Source: Gigantopelta aegis (Eukaryota; Mollusca; Gastropoda; Neomphalida; Peltospiridae). Taken from it: DNA of 64,000 bases. Below, one piece after another: positions 1-12,000 of this stretch. The stretch's first letter is position 1. Every line of letters begins with the position of its first letter. The stretch covers positions 71,405,628 through 71,469,627 of the forward strand of contig NC_054702.1 of the NCBI RefSeq assembly GCF_016097555.1, written 5' to 3'. The notes below the pieces were generated by a model. It worked only from the letters and a program-made list of their open reading frames with translations, ran no database searches and was not told where the DNA came from. The translations under genes and the position numbers were made by a program.

Positions 1-212
1 CACATATTTTAGTCATAAACTCTATCTTTTAAAAAAACAAAACTAAGTACACTATTATCATCTTTCTTAAATTCTATTCTAAATGTTGTATTTATTGATG
101 TTACCCATAAATATTCCTTCTAGTAATTGTTTGAAAATTCAAATAATTAATGTTTTAAGTTTAATTGTCTTTGAAGTGGAATGCCATTTTAAATATTGTT
201 TTTTCTCGACAG

Positions 213-338
213 ACATTGCCTACTGTTGAAATCGACCTATTGGAACCCATCGGTCCAGATCAAAATGTCATGAAGAAGGCTTACCAAAGTCTCTTAGATC
301 AGGGACTTGCACAGCTCGCCAACGAATCTGTTCACTGA
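213..338 (+). CDS. Last coding exon of an unrecognised gene (3' end only)
   Basis: A good acceptor (TTTTCTCGACAG) at 201-212 opens a 41-codon reading frame ending in TGA at 336-338. The peptide begins TLPTVEIDLLEPIGPDQN and ends DQGLAQLANESVH. The other two frames hit stops early. The acidic-then-helical composition looks like a real C-terminus, but I do not recognise the family. Upstream exons lie outside the window. An AATAAA sits at 346-351, only 8 bases after the stop, and another at 2275-2280, so the 3' UTR could be very short or about 2 kb. The same-strand neighbour ORC3 starts about 5.7 kb downstream. The exon call is inferred from splice signal plus frame; a chance ORF remains possible. 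Confidence 0.55.
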   Translation, partial: TLPTVEIDLLEPIGPDQNVMKKAYQSLLDQGLAQLANESVH

Positions 339-3130
339 GAAATACAATAAAAATATATATATATATATATATTCTTAAAACTAGTGAAAAAGAGTTCACT
401 TTTTCCATCTTCACAGCTGACAAATTGACAGTTCTCATTTACATTCACATCTGAATCGGGACCCATTGTTTCTTCATGATCACAGTTCATGCAAATCTGC
501 AACATACAAGCAGACAGCAAAAATAAATATTCATATTTTTTTTAATCATCATCATTATCTGGTGGTGATTTCTAAAACATATATTGAATCCATATCCTCA
601 TCACTAGCTCATGGAAATGTTTCATTTCATAGTAACGTAATAAGAGTAAACTTAGAATTATTGGTTTTGTGAGGTGAAGTTGATGTGTGTGTGGCCTCTT
701 TCTAGATTTTAGTGTGCCATCCCATATTGAATTTCAAGTTGTTTGGTTTATTTGTTAAGTCGAGAGAAATGGTACAATATATGAAGCAGAGGAATACTTA
801 ATAACACAGGTATCTGGATTGATAAAACCTGTGCAAGTCGTAATTTGATTTCACTGAATTGGTGTCTTTGAGACATTTCTAGTTTCTGAGATTGATATAG
901 GTTTTAAGACCAGGGCACGTGCTGTTAAAACTTTTAAAAGAGTCCAGACTCCAGACTCCATCTCTAATGACATCACACACATACAATGTGTATAGCGTTG
1001 TCATGATATTCACGCCTCCGACTCTAGTGAGTCTTGAGTTTTAGACTCTAAAAACTTTATAAGCACCATACCAGCAGTCTCACTTGGGATTTGGTGCTTG
1101 TGACTATCATTAATGCTAAATAAGAAATAATCATTTTGCTAGACATATCATCTGTAGAATAATAATAAAACAGATTTAATCAAAACACCATTTATATGTT
1201 TTTAAAGTGGTTTTGGAAACGAAGTAAAATTTAATAGTGTTGCAATGGTCATCAGAAGCACATTGAGAAAAACAAAGTATATTTTAATTATAACAGATTG
1301 TAGTTTAATGCAGATACTGAGGTATTTTTGTGGGGTGTTTTTAATGGCTGAATTTGTGTTTCTTGTAACAGAAAAAAAAAACCCAGTTAAATTTGGTCGT
1401 CATTTTTAAGTATTATATGTATTAATTTGTAAAATCGAAGAGACGTTACTGTTTGAATATATTGTAGATATTTTTGTGTGTTTTTGTTTGGAAGTTATTG
1501 AATAGTAATTAACAGTGCCTGGTTTTGGTCTTTGAATCTCTGTGCCATAATTTGGTGAATAAGCTTTGTATCTTGCCGTTCTGCGATGTTCATATTATTT
1601 GATTTGTACATTCATCTTTTGGACAAAGTTGTCATACTAAAGATAACTTCTTGTAACTAATGGTTACTTTAAAGAACCCTTTATGGCACTTATGGTACTG
1701 TCTGTTGTGCACAGTTAAACACACAATACACTTTATCTATACATGACATTAGTCTTAGATCTTTTGTTACAAAGTTACCCATTTTCCTGAAAGCTAATAT
1801 TGTTTTATAAACCCACCATATATTTCCATTTATATTTGAAAATTATTTCATGTATACTGATGAAAAGAAATCAGGGAATGTATGGTTTTTGAAACCATAT
1901 TTTAATTCATTATTATAATAATTATGCTTATATGAAATAATAAGACAAAATGTGGGACTGAATATCGGTACTGTGGCATTGGACACGGGTAACTAACTTC
2001 CTGATGATGGATTAATGTTTTCCTTCAATTGTTTCCATCAGTATACATTGTTGAATGCAAGGGATACAGACTTAATATTGTCAGTATTTATAACTTTTAC
2101 TTTACATAAAGCCATTTAAGGTGAGCAATCATGCTTTTCAGTAATGTCAGTAATATGTAGTTTTGAAATAGTTTCTAGAGGATGTGATTTTTTTTTTAAC
2201 AAGTCTGTCCTAATCCTTCAGATTATGATGCACTATAGGCCAAAAAGAACATTTCTTCCATATACTATTTAATCAATAAAATATAGTTGTTTGTTAGTTT
2301 ATTAGATATTTCTTACAATTACAGTATAGAATAGCTTAGGTTTAATTTTAAAAGATGGTGCTGAATTTTTGTTTTGTATTTTAACAAACTGAAAAAGTCA
2401 GTCATTTTGGCAAGGACAATAAAACTATATTTCAAATTTTTAACTGTAAAGTTAAAGTATTTTGGGGGTTTTTGTTCTGGGTTGGGGTGTTTTGGGTTGT
2501 GTTTTTTTTTTTGGGGGGGGGGGGGGGGGTTCCATTTATGTAATGCAAGTCTATAGAATGAAGTATTCTCTCTCACTCTGCAGCTGCCTGGTGCATCAAG
2601 ATTTTGTTAAAATTAGGTGTTGTCTATATAGACATCGTTCTCTAATATTTTGTGATCGGAGGAAAAGTCTTAATTTTTAAAGAATTCTTCATTTTAGTGC
2701 TACCCCAAAACTGCTTATGTCCTAGTTCATTGATTTCATGTTGTCATTTTTCATTACAAGAATATTTGATGATATTTTTCTTTTGACATATTGTGTTGAT
2801 TTATTTGTGTGTCATTTCATCCAAATACACAAGGTTTGTGCATTATGTAAACTCATGCACTGCTGCAGTTTGCAGATATTTATGTGCATATTTGTTTTCT
2901 TTTTGTTGAATTAAAAAGATTGTTTCAACCATGTGTTTATTTTGTTTTTGAATGTCAGTCATGTTACATCCAGTTTTAATAGGTTACCAACTCATGCTAA
3001 TATTCATATGCAGCACGGTTTGTATTTCAATGCAAACTTTTTATTCTGTATCTAAGCAAAGCACAAAGGCATTTTCGTTCCGTATTATGTATGAACAGGC
3101 TAATGTACAACTATGAAATGCACATTCATG
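339..3130 (+). other. Putative long 3' UTR / intergenic DNA, no gene seen
   Basis: AT-rich sequence without a supportable reading frame. It includes an (AT)n run at about 353-371, a candidate polyadenylation signal AATAAA at 2275-2280 and a poly-G tract near 2511-2530. The small ORFs here read through G-runs or AT-rich DNA and look like chance. Confidence 0.4.
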
Positions 3131-3144
3131 AGTAGCCTAACTAC

Positions 3145-3520
3145 TAAATTGGTCCCCTACCGGTCCACCTGGAGGGGACTATAGGTTTCGTGAATTTTTT
3201 TGTATAACTTGAACATATGTTACAGACCAGCTTTGACTTTCATGACAAATTACCTATTTTTGACACTTATGGTCCTTGAACTTACTTAGGAAATTTGGAA
3301 ATTTGTTTTCTGGACGTTTTTGTCCCCAATATCTCAAGATATTACTTAAGCTGAAATTTTGTGAATGGCTTTACAATGCACTGTTACAAATCACGTTTTG
3401 CTTTCATGGCAATTTACGCATTTTTTTCCACAGAGTTGTGGTCCTTTGAACTTAGGAGATATGAAAATTTGTTGGGGCCGTTAGGGGACGTATTGCTTTA
3501 GGAGTACGCCGAATTCTTGT
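3145..3520. repeat. Dispersed repeat, copy 1 (paired with 21446-21735)
   Basis: Shares a colinear series of blocks with the copy in ORC3 intron 13: GGGGA.CTATAGGTTT near the start, CAAGATATT, TTTGACTTTCATG, a GGAGATATG.A.ATTTG block and a TTTAG.AGTAC terminal block. No clear terminal inverted repeat was found. The family is unknown to me. Confidence 0.5.
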
Positions 3521-3745
3521 TAATTATTAGTACCATCTGGTATAAAGACACTTTTAGTTTTGCTTAACATCATTAGAACACATTGATTAATTAATATTTT
3601 ATTAATCACCTGATACATTCTGATCTTATTAAGTGCTTTTAAATTAAGGGAGCACAAGCAGCCCGACCAGGGTCGGTAGCGGACGAGGATTGGTTTTAGT
3701 GCTATTGCAAATGTCCCGTATGATTTCAAAAAAGTGTGTTTTGTT

Positions 3746-4116
3746 TTAAAAAGGACAGACCCTACTGTCGGCCCATGGAAATTAACATTATGTTTAGTTA
3801 ATATATAAACCTGTAACACATTTGGATAAAGTTGCAATTGAGTAAAACATGAGTGTGACTGAAATGGTAAAATACTCTATAAAAATACTCAAACTCGACT
3901 CCATAACTGTTACTTTGGACGGACATTCGTTTTTAAAAATATGAGAAATGCATTTTGTGATATTAAAAACACCAGGATGACCAAAAACACTTCGAATGTA
4001 CGGAAATGGATAATCTAAACAAAATTTAAGTAAATTTTGATTTTAGTTATTAAAAAAACGTATCTAATAGTCAAAACTATGCCTTAGTGTTTAAAAATGA
4101 GGGTCTGTCCCTTTAA
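3746..4116. mobile_element. MITE with TTAA ends, AGGGACAGACCCT-type inverted termini
   Basis: Begins TTAAAAAGGACAGACCCT and ends AGGGTCTGTCCCTTTAA, which are near-perfect inverted termini. Length is about 371 bp and there is no coding capacity. An interior stretch (ACACTTCGAATGTACGGAAA) resembles the interiors of the copies at 15227-15600 and 54170-54779, so they probably share a parent. TTAA at both ends resembles piggyBac-type target duplication, but the termini themselves are not recognisably piggyBac. Confidence 0.65.
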
Positions 4117-4134
4117 CGACAACATAGTCTCATA

Positions 4135-4800
4135 GAACACGTTGATTTATTAATCATCGGATATCAAACATTTGCTAATCCTCACATATAGTCATAGAGC
4201 GGAAACCCGCTACATTTTTCTATTAGTAGTAAGGCATCTTTTATATGCACTATCCCACAGACAAGACCGGCCTCGGTGGCGTCGTGGCAGGCCATCGGTC
4301 TACAGGCTGGTAGGTACTGGGTTCGGATCCCAGTCGAGGCATGGGATTTTTAATCCAGATACCGACTCCAAACCCTGAGTGAGTGCTCCGCAAGGCTCAA
4401 TGGGTAGGTGTAAACCACTTGCACCGACCAGTGATCCATAACTGGTTCAACAAAGGCCATGGTTTGTGCTATCCTGCCTGTGGGAAGTGCAAATAAAAGA
4501 TCCCTTGCTGCCTGTCGTAAAAAAGAGTAGCCTATGTGGCGACAGCGGGTTTCCTCTAAAAACAGTGTCAGAATGACCATATGTTTGACGTCCAATAGCC
4601 GATGATAAGATTAAAAATCAATGTGCTCTAGTGGCGTCGTTAAAATAAAACAAACAAACTTATCCCACAGACAGGATAGCCCATACCACGGCCTTTGATA
4701 TACCAGTTGTGGTGTGCACTGACTGGAACGAGAAATAGCCCACTGACGGGAATCGATTCTAGACTAACCGCGCAACAAGCGATCGAGCGATACTTGGCCT
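4135..4800 (-). mobile_element. tRNA-derived SINE, split by a younger SINE
   Basis: Left part 4135-4263 carries the 3' body in reverse orientation (GATTTATTAATCATCGG, ATCTTTTATATGCAC). Right part 4674-4800 continues with the core and the degenerate tRNA-like head (GGCCTTTGATATACCAG, GAACGAGAAATAGCCCA, ATCGATTCTAGAC). The two parts join seamlessly once the + strand SINE at 4264-4660 and one 13-bp duplication are removed. Confidence 0.8.
4264..4660 (+). mobile_element. tRNA-derived SINE, head type A, full length
   Basis: Starts with GACCGGCCTCGGTGGCGTCG, has a B-box-like GGTTCGGATCCC, a shared core (CTATCCTGCCTGTGGGAAG, AAAAGATCCCTTGCTGC) and a 3' tail ending in GTCGTTAAAATAAAACAAAC. It is flanked by the 13-bp duplication TATCCCACAGACA at 4251-4263 and 4661-4673, so it integrated into the older - strand SINE by target-primed insertion. 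Confidence 0.88.
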
Positions 4801-4936
4801 AAATGTAATAGACCTATATCGTATCATTCTTGTTGTAATTAATTATATTCTTCCAGTTTGGGTATTTAACATCGTTTCCGACATAAATAAATGTAACAAA
4901 CACTATTTCAATATAAAAAAAATATTATTTTATTAA

Positions 4937-5882
4937 GGTGGAGGGGGGGGGGAGTCGAGGGGGGGGGGGAGATTTCACCGCGAATTTTAACTGGGTTGAC
5001 CCTTACTCGAGTACTCTTGTTCGGTGCGACGATTTACCCAATACTATCCAATACTTACCCAATAGTATCCAATACTTACCCAATACTCACCCTTCTATAA
5101 TACGAATAATTTGTATAAAATAAAAAAAAGAGGTAAGTATAAAAAAATATATAATTCTAATCTTGATGATATGGACAATTTTTATCACATTACTGTGGTC
5201 AGAAAACATTAAAAAAAAACCCACACAAAACCCCCCAAACAATTACCACAGGTGTGAGAAAATAAAAATACATTTTTGAAGCGTGTGCCAAATCAGGTAC
5301 AAGACCTTTAGTCATTAGATATTATATATTTACATTACCAGTTTATTAGATGCAGTTTTTCAGCGGGCAAGTCTAAAAATATTTTTTAAAGATATTTTAA
5401 AATAAATTATTTACTTAGGCCCTAAGTGGAAATGCCTCAATTTGTCGTTTCACCAATTAAGACCAAACATTGTTTGCTTCTGGGTTCCTTGTAGTTAGTA
5501 TTTCATGGTGTAGTGAATATGAATCTGACTCATGGATATTTGTGGGCCTGTTTGCAAGCAGGATCTAGGCTAATTACTGTCGATATTAACTTAAATAAGC
5601 TCACCGCTTTATTGTATGCAATACTTGACCAATTACGAAACTCAGTTTGGAACAATTGGAAGGGGCTTGTGTGAAATAGAAGTTTCATAATATAGTTTAC
5701 TTAGGATTTTTTTTACTTACCTCTTTTTTTTATTTTATAAAAATTATTCGAATTATAGAAGGGTGAGTATTGGGTAGTATTAACTAAGTATTGGGTAGTA
5801 TTGGGTAGTATTGGTAAATATTGGGTAGTATAGGGTAAATCGTCGCACCCGGTTAGATTCACCCTCGATCTCTCAACTCCCA
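4937..5882. mobile_element. Non-autonomous DNA element with long (about 130-180 bp) inverted repeats
   Basis: The left arm at about 5023-5139 (GTGCGACGATTTACCCAATA...) is inverted at 5711-5848 (...AAATCGTCGCAC). The arms contain internal subrepeats of ACCCAATACT / AGTATTGGGT. The outer ends (GGAGTCGAG / CTCTCAACTCC) also match loosely in inverted orientation. The roughly 570-bp centre has no long ORF. The right edge lies about 175 bp before the ORC3 start codon. Confidence 0.7.
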
Positions 5883-6058
5883 AAACAAAACCCCAACACC
5901 CCACAAAAAAACACCCAAACACGACCAATTTTTGGTTGGTAGGGGAGATAACCTTGCTTTATTTTTTAGAAAAAAAGATACGAAAAACGAAGTTTGCGGG
6001 AAATAAAAACGATTCGAAGCGTTCTACTTTGGTAATCAAACTATTTCTGGGTTGTTCA

Positions 6059-9000
6059 ATGGATACAGCGGAGTCAGTATCAAGGGTAAGTCTGCAAGTC
6101 AGGTTTGAAAATGTTTGATTTTGACGGAAGTGTTTGGGGTTCTCTCCTCCCCCCCCCCCCCCCATTTTTTGGTTTGTTAAAAGAATCACCAATAACTTGA
6201 ATACGTGAATAACATTAAACATGAATTTTAACATGGTGACGGTCTGTTTTGGCAATGGCCAATGTTGAATGTTGGAACAGAAAGAGATGAACCATACATA
6301 TTGTTCTACACTGGAAATTACAAACCGTTTTCACCAACGCCAATGTTTTCATGTTTTACTGTGAAACGTGTTGTATTCAACAGACTGAGAAGTGAAAATT
6401 TGTGTAACCAGACGTGCAAATACATATTTAAGTAACCCGACTTTTACCTGTTATATGACGTGTTAATAACAGTGAACATTATGTTCCGTTAAATGATGCC
6501 CTAAATTTAATGTTCGAATAATAAATAGGTTGCACACAATTTGATTTACATGATCAAAGTCGCAATTTTTAGAGGCATGGCCCAACTTGATATAAGATGC
6601 TATCGCAAGACTTCCGAAGGTTCCGGGATTCAGTTCATTCAGACTTAGGTTTAGAGTTAGTGATAGTATTAAGTTGCATGCTGAAATGTTCAGAAGTCTT
6701 TCCGAAATAGTCCCATTACTCTGCCATTTCGAGAGCTAGACGGACATTTGGACATTTGTTCCAGTTAAATAGGTAGGTGCTGACAGGTTTCTTCCTGTAG
6801 TGTGTATATTAGTGGTTAATATGTCAAATGTTTGTTATCGGTGAATTCGAAAATGATCGAAAATAAAGGTGATTTATGTTGTATTATAGAGTAGAAACAT
6901 TTGTCTACCGTGTGGTAGGCAACTATTCCGTGTTTTTACTACCGGGGTATATGTCTCTGGTGGCAAAGAATGATTATAACCATCCAAATGTCAGTCTGGC
7001 TCTCGAACATCTGGACCAAAAATTCAGTAACCAAGACCGAGGCTATAGCAGAGCAGAAAAACATGCATGGGATGGCAAAATGTGAGTTGAGTTACAAGCC
7101 CTGATAAAATGGGGTATTGACAACACTAGATTATTTATGACTATTTTGCTGATGGTTACATGAGTGAAATAGACCTATGACCTCGTCAATGGAGACCGGC
7201 CTCGGTGGCATCGTGGCAGGCCATCGGTCTACAGGCTGGTAGGTACTGGGTTCGGATCCCAGTTGAGGCATGGAATTTTTAATCCAGATACCGACTCCAA
7301 ACCCTGAGTGAGTGCTCCGCAAGGCTCAATGGGTAGGTGTAAACCACTTGCACCGACCAGTGATCCATAACTGGTTCAACAAAGGCCATGGTTTGTGCTA
7401 TCCTGCCTGTGGGAAGCGCAAATAAAAGATCCCTTGCTGCCTGTCGTAAAAGAGTAGCCTATGTGGCGACAGCGGGTTTCCTCTAAAAAAATCTGTGTGG
7501 TCTTTAACCATATGTCTGACGCCATATAACCGTAAAATAAAATGTGTTGAGTGCGTCGTTAAATAAAACACTTCTTTCTTTCTTTCTTTCGTCAATGGAG
7601 CTGCCCTGTAGAGGTACATGTACCGTATACAGCTAAGCCACAGAGGTTGAGGCTACAGTCTATATAGAGTTACAGTTTGTTTTGTTTCTCAATCAACACC
7701 ACATTGATTTGTTAATCATAATCTGTTGCATGTCAAACATTTTGTAATTCTGACATATAGTCCTAGAGAGGAAACCTGCTACATTTTTCCATTAGTAGCA
7801 AAGAATCTTTTATATGCACCATCACATAGACAGGATAGCACATACCACAATGTCACGGGGATTCTATAATTCCCGTAACTGAATAAAACACGATTATCAA
7901 AAGTATCTCTCCTAACTGTATATCTATTAGATCTCTCTGTAACAGGCTGTTAAACCCTAGTATGGCTCGTCTCTAGGTATGATCAGAGATACGATCTTAT
8001 ATAAGTATATATTATTATAGCCCGTTTAGCTCACTAGAAACACAACAAAACACAATACACTTTGGAATCTGTATTATCCTACGCTGACAAATGTACAGCC
8101 GTAGTAGTAAATTAATAACAGCAATAATAACAACCCAGAACTGATCACTTAATTAGTTAATCTCTAGGTGTCTAGTTACACAATATGCGAATCACTTCAC
8201 CGTTACACCACACCCACACGTGTGATAATTGAGAAACGCTTACAGGAGAAGTTAATTAATAAAGGAATTACAACACCATTCCTAACTGGTTAATTTTTAA
8301 TTAACCCTTACTACTCGTTCAGTAACGTGTGATAATTGAGAAACGCTTCTTGGGGAACTTAATTAATAAAGGAATTACAGCTCTATTCCTAACGGGTTAA
8401 TTTTTAATTAACCCTAACTACTCTTTCAGTAATCTTGTAACACAGAATTAATACTTATCACAATAAAGACAATAACCTACAGTTTACCCAGGTCGTCTAG
8501 GATGACTGGCTAAGCTTTATATTACCAAATACTCGTATAATGTTAGAACAAAAAGTCTACGATTTACTTCGTCAGATGACCGAAGACACTGTCTAAAGAA
8601 TATTGGTATAATACAGTATTAAAATATTTAAAGTCACATCAATCACATCAAGGTTATACACAGAGCAGAAATGATATTTACCAAGTCCTAACGGACTACG
8701 TTCGTGATCCCCTGGAGCCGTCCTAATTCGTTCTCCTAGATATCTCTAAATCCTAGCTATTTATTCCAAAATCAGAATTGGCCTGGGGGTACAAGGCGGT
8801 ACCTCACGTATCATCTCATATTCTACATCTCCTAGAGTCGGTATATTTCTCTCTGATCGTCAGTCTGGCTGACGCCATCGTCGCCAAAATCACGGTTGTA
8901 AACCCCGCACTCGCAGAGGTATTACGTAACTACTCGCCACATGGCCTCCGCAGCTGGACTAAGTGCATATTGGAATGTCCGATCGAGGATGGTCGCGCAG

Positions 9001-12000
9001 AAGTCTTACGTAACAAGTTGCCCATCTGGGCTACGGGCAATAAACTGCACACGGCCCTCTAACACAATTAAAATCGCCACAGGCGAAACAAATTTAAGAG
9101 CATGTTCCGTGACACACAACAAAGGCTGGAATGAGAAATAGCCAATGGGTCCACCGCCAACATTGATTCTAGACTGACCATGCATCGAGCGAGCTAGTGC
9201 TTTACCACTGGGCTACATCCCCCTCTAGTCTATAATTAGCTTTTTAAAAATACATAAAACCAGTCCTCGATTGTTGAAGCTATATACATGTATCTAGCCT
9301 ATCATTGAAGGTTCCAACACAAATACAGGCAGGTAAGAAACCGATAAACACACATTTTTTACTATAATAATTTATAAGTAGAAACTGATGTACAAATGTG
9401 AGTGTTGTAACTGAAAATGCAAACTTTAATGTCAGTAATTAAAAATTCACACAGGTCCTTTTGATGTATATTTTGTCTGTTGCAGGGTTGCTTTGCCTAT
9501 AAAGGAAAGAAAAAAGTGGCCAGAAAAGGTATGTCATTGGTTAATATTCAGGGTTAGATCTTGCACTCGCCAAGTTTGCAAATTGTGAATTTTCAAAACA
9601 ATATGCAAATTTTATTTTCATTTGGCAAACAAATTTCATGTAATCAAATTTAATTGTTTTATTAGAAAATAACTGTGTTTTGGAAGTTTAAATAGATGAT
9701 TTTGCTAAATTTTCTGCTCACCCAGAGCTAGCCCTGGATATTTATATTGTACTTCAGATAGAAAAAAGTATCTCAATTCTCAAAATTTATGTTTTATTTT
9801 TCAGAGGACTACTTCCCGAAAAAGGATGGAGCTGGAAAAGTTCGATTGTTGGCATGTCAGAACATGTGGGACCGCATCGACACAAAAATAAATGTTTGTT
9901 TCCGTTTATTTCAAATATTTTTAAAGCTGACTTGTCAACAGAGTTTTAATTTTTGTGGTATTTTCAATTTGCTTTAAATATATACATGCTTGTAATATTT
10001 ATTGTTATGATATGTACCTTTACATGAATGCTAACAGCTAGAAACTAGACACTGCCAGATTTATATAGGGGCAAAGGGGGCAATTGCTCCAGGCCCCCCT
10101 GCCAGAGGGCCCCCCCCAAACTAAGGACTTCCTTTATAAAAAAAATTAATAATTAATAATTTTAATTTTTTTTTTGTCATGTAATTTAATTTCTGTGTTG
10201 AGGGACCCCTGAACCTGAAGTACCCTGGGCCCCTGCCCCGCGCCCCCCAAGGTCTAAATCCGGCCCTGATGGTAATTGGATGAGGTTGGTGAGTAAAATG
10301 TAAACCCCTACATATAAATTTTATTATATACTCCATCCTTAGATGGAGTATATAATAAATATTTATATGTAGGGTGTTTAAATTTTCTTTGAAAGCTCAC
10401 GCTCTTGAATGTTTATTAAGAACTACAGGTAATCATTTAAGCCTGTGATATTAACATTGAGATATGGTCTTATTTGTGCATGAACATATATTTTGTGGAA
10501 TCTAAATGAAATAAGGGTTAAATTCCAAGGTGAATGCACACTAAAAGTTTGAAGGGTGTACACTACCAAATCAAATCCCATAGACGACAATAGTAACATA
10601 TACGGCTAAAACTCCTACCTGCAACGTATCAACCGACATAAACGCCACAGATATAAATACTACCACCCCTTACACTTAAAGTGAATCAGAAAAAAATGGG
10701 GGTCAAGCTGCTCGTTTCTGAGATAACGGGTAGCGTCTATGACTACCCTAGTTTTGCACAAAATTTGAGTACTTTTTTTTACAGGTACCCCATACATGTT
10801 TCAAGCACAAGGCTACTTGACACATTGGTACTAGATGAAATAAAAATGCACATTTATTTTACCCAGATGAAACTATTATTTTTTACAACCAACACACTCA
10901 CATTTATAACCAACCACAGGACTTGTGGTGTTCACTTCTCTATCAAAAGTTCGGTGCACCTCGAACTTTGACCCAGCCGGAAGTTATTTGGTATTGTACT
11001 ACCTGAAAATTAGAATTCATATTATGTGGCTTTTTCAGGATTCACTTACTTTGAAATTATGTCATCATTGTTGTTTTGGTTATATCTGAGCTCAGAGCAA
11101 TGTAAGTAGTTTGCTTGATTTTATTAATACTTTCAGGATCTCCAGTCCTGCATGAACAGTAAGATATTTGATGAACTTCTCAAGTTCGCTCAATCCAGCC
11201 ACGGTAGTCATAAAACAGTTGTCGGAACCTCAGCAATTCATGAGATTCCAACTGCTGCGCTGATCACAGGTACACTAGCTTTTGAACCATTTAACATTGC
11301 CAAGCTGATTAAAGAGTCTGTCAATGTTAAATATAGTCTAGTAGAAAAGCAGTGTGATTTTCGAGACACGTAATTCGTCTGTGTTAACTGTTTGCTAAGT
11401 GTAATATTTTATCTTTTGGTGCAATATATTGGACTCATGCTTGGTAGCATATTCAGGACTAGCTCTGGATGAGCAGAACATTTTGCAAAGTTATCTGTTG
11501 AAGTTTGCAGGAGCCCAGTTATTTTTAACAATGTCAATTATTACATCGCAATTATTTTACCAAATAAAAGTAAAATTTTCCATCTGCTTTCAAAATTCAC
11601 AATTGACAAATTTGGCGAGTGCCAGACCTAGCCCTGATTATTAAAGGGCTCCTTTATTTAATTTTCTCCCACTCAGCTTTGTAGACTTTTATAAAAAGAA
11701 CCCACCCAAAACATCTTTCTACTTATCTACAAAATGTTAGCTTTCATACATTATAATTGGAAAAAAAATTCATCAATGGTTTTGATATGATAGAAGAAAA
11801 ACAATATATATCATCTTGTGAATCGGTATGTTCATTAGTAGATGGCAAGTGGCAATTTACTGCAGCTATTAATACCACCCGTGACCGTTGCTGCCTACAT
11901 TTTATTCTTTCAATGTTATACGCCTTGCTCCACTCAGTGTTCAAAGATGGTGAATATTCTTGGAATACAATAATTGTTCTTTGGAGTTTTAGCAAACATT

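Noticed and set aside
4172-4595. Small ORFs on both strands around 4.2-4.6 kb, and similar ones at 7.1-7.6, 34.1, 36.6, 49.4, 53 and 59 kb
   Set aside because: They are translations of SINE bodies; the same peptides (for example [13 protein letters not shown]) recur because the SINEs recur.
10681-10971. 96-codon ORF in ORC3 intron 3 as an extra exon
   Set aside because: Exons 3 and 4 of ORC3 join in phase without it, and no family similarity is seen.
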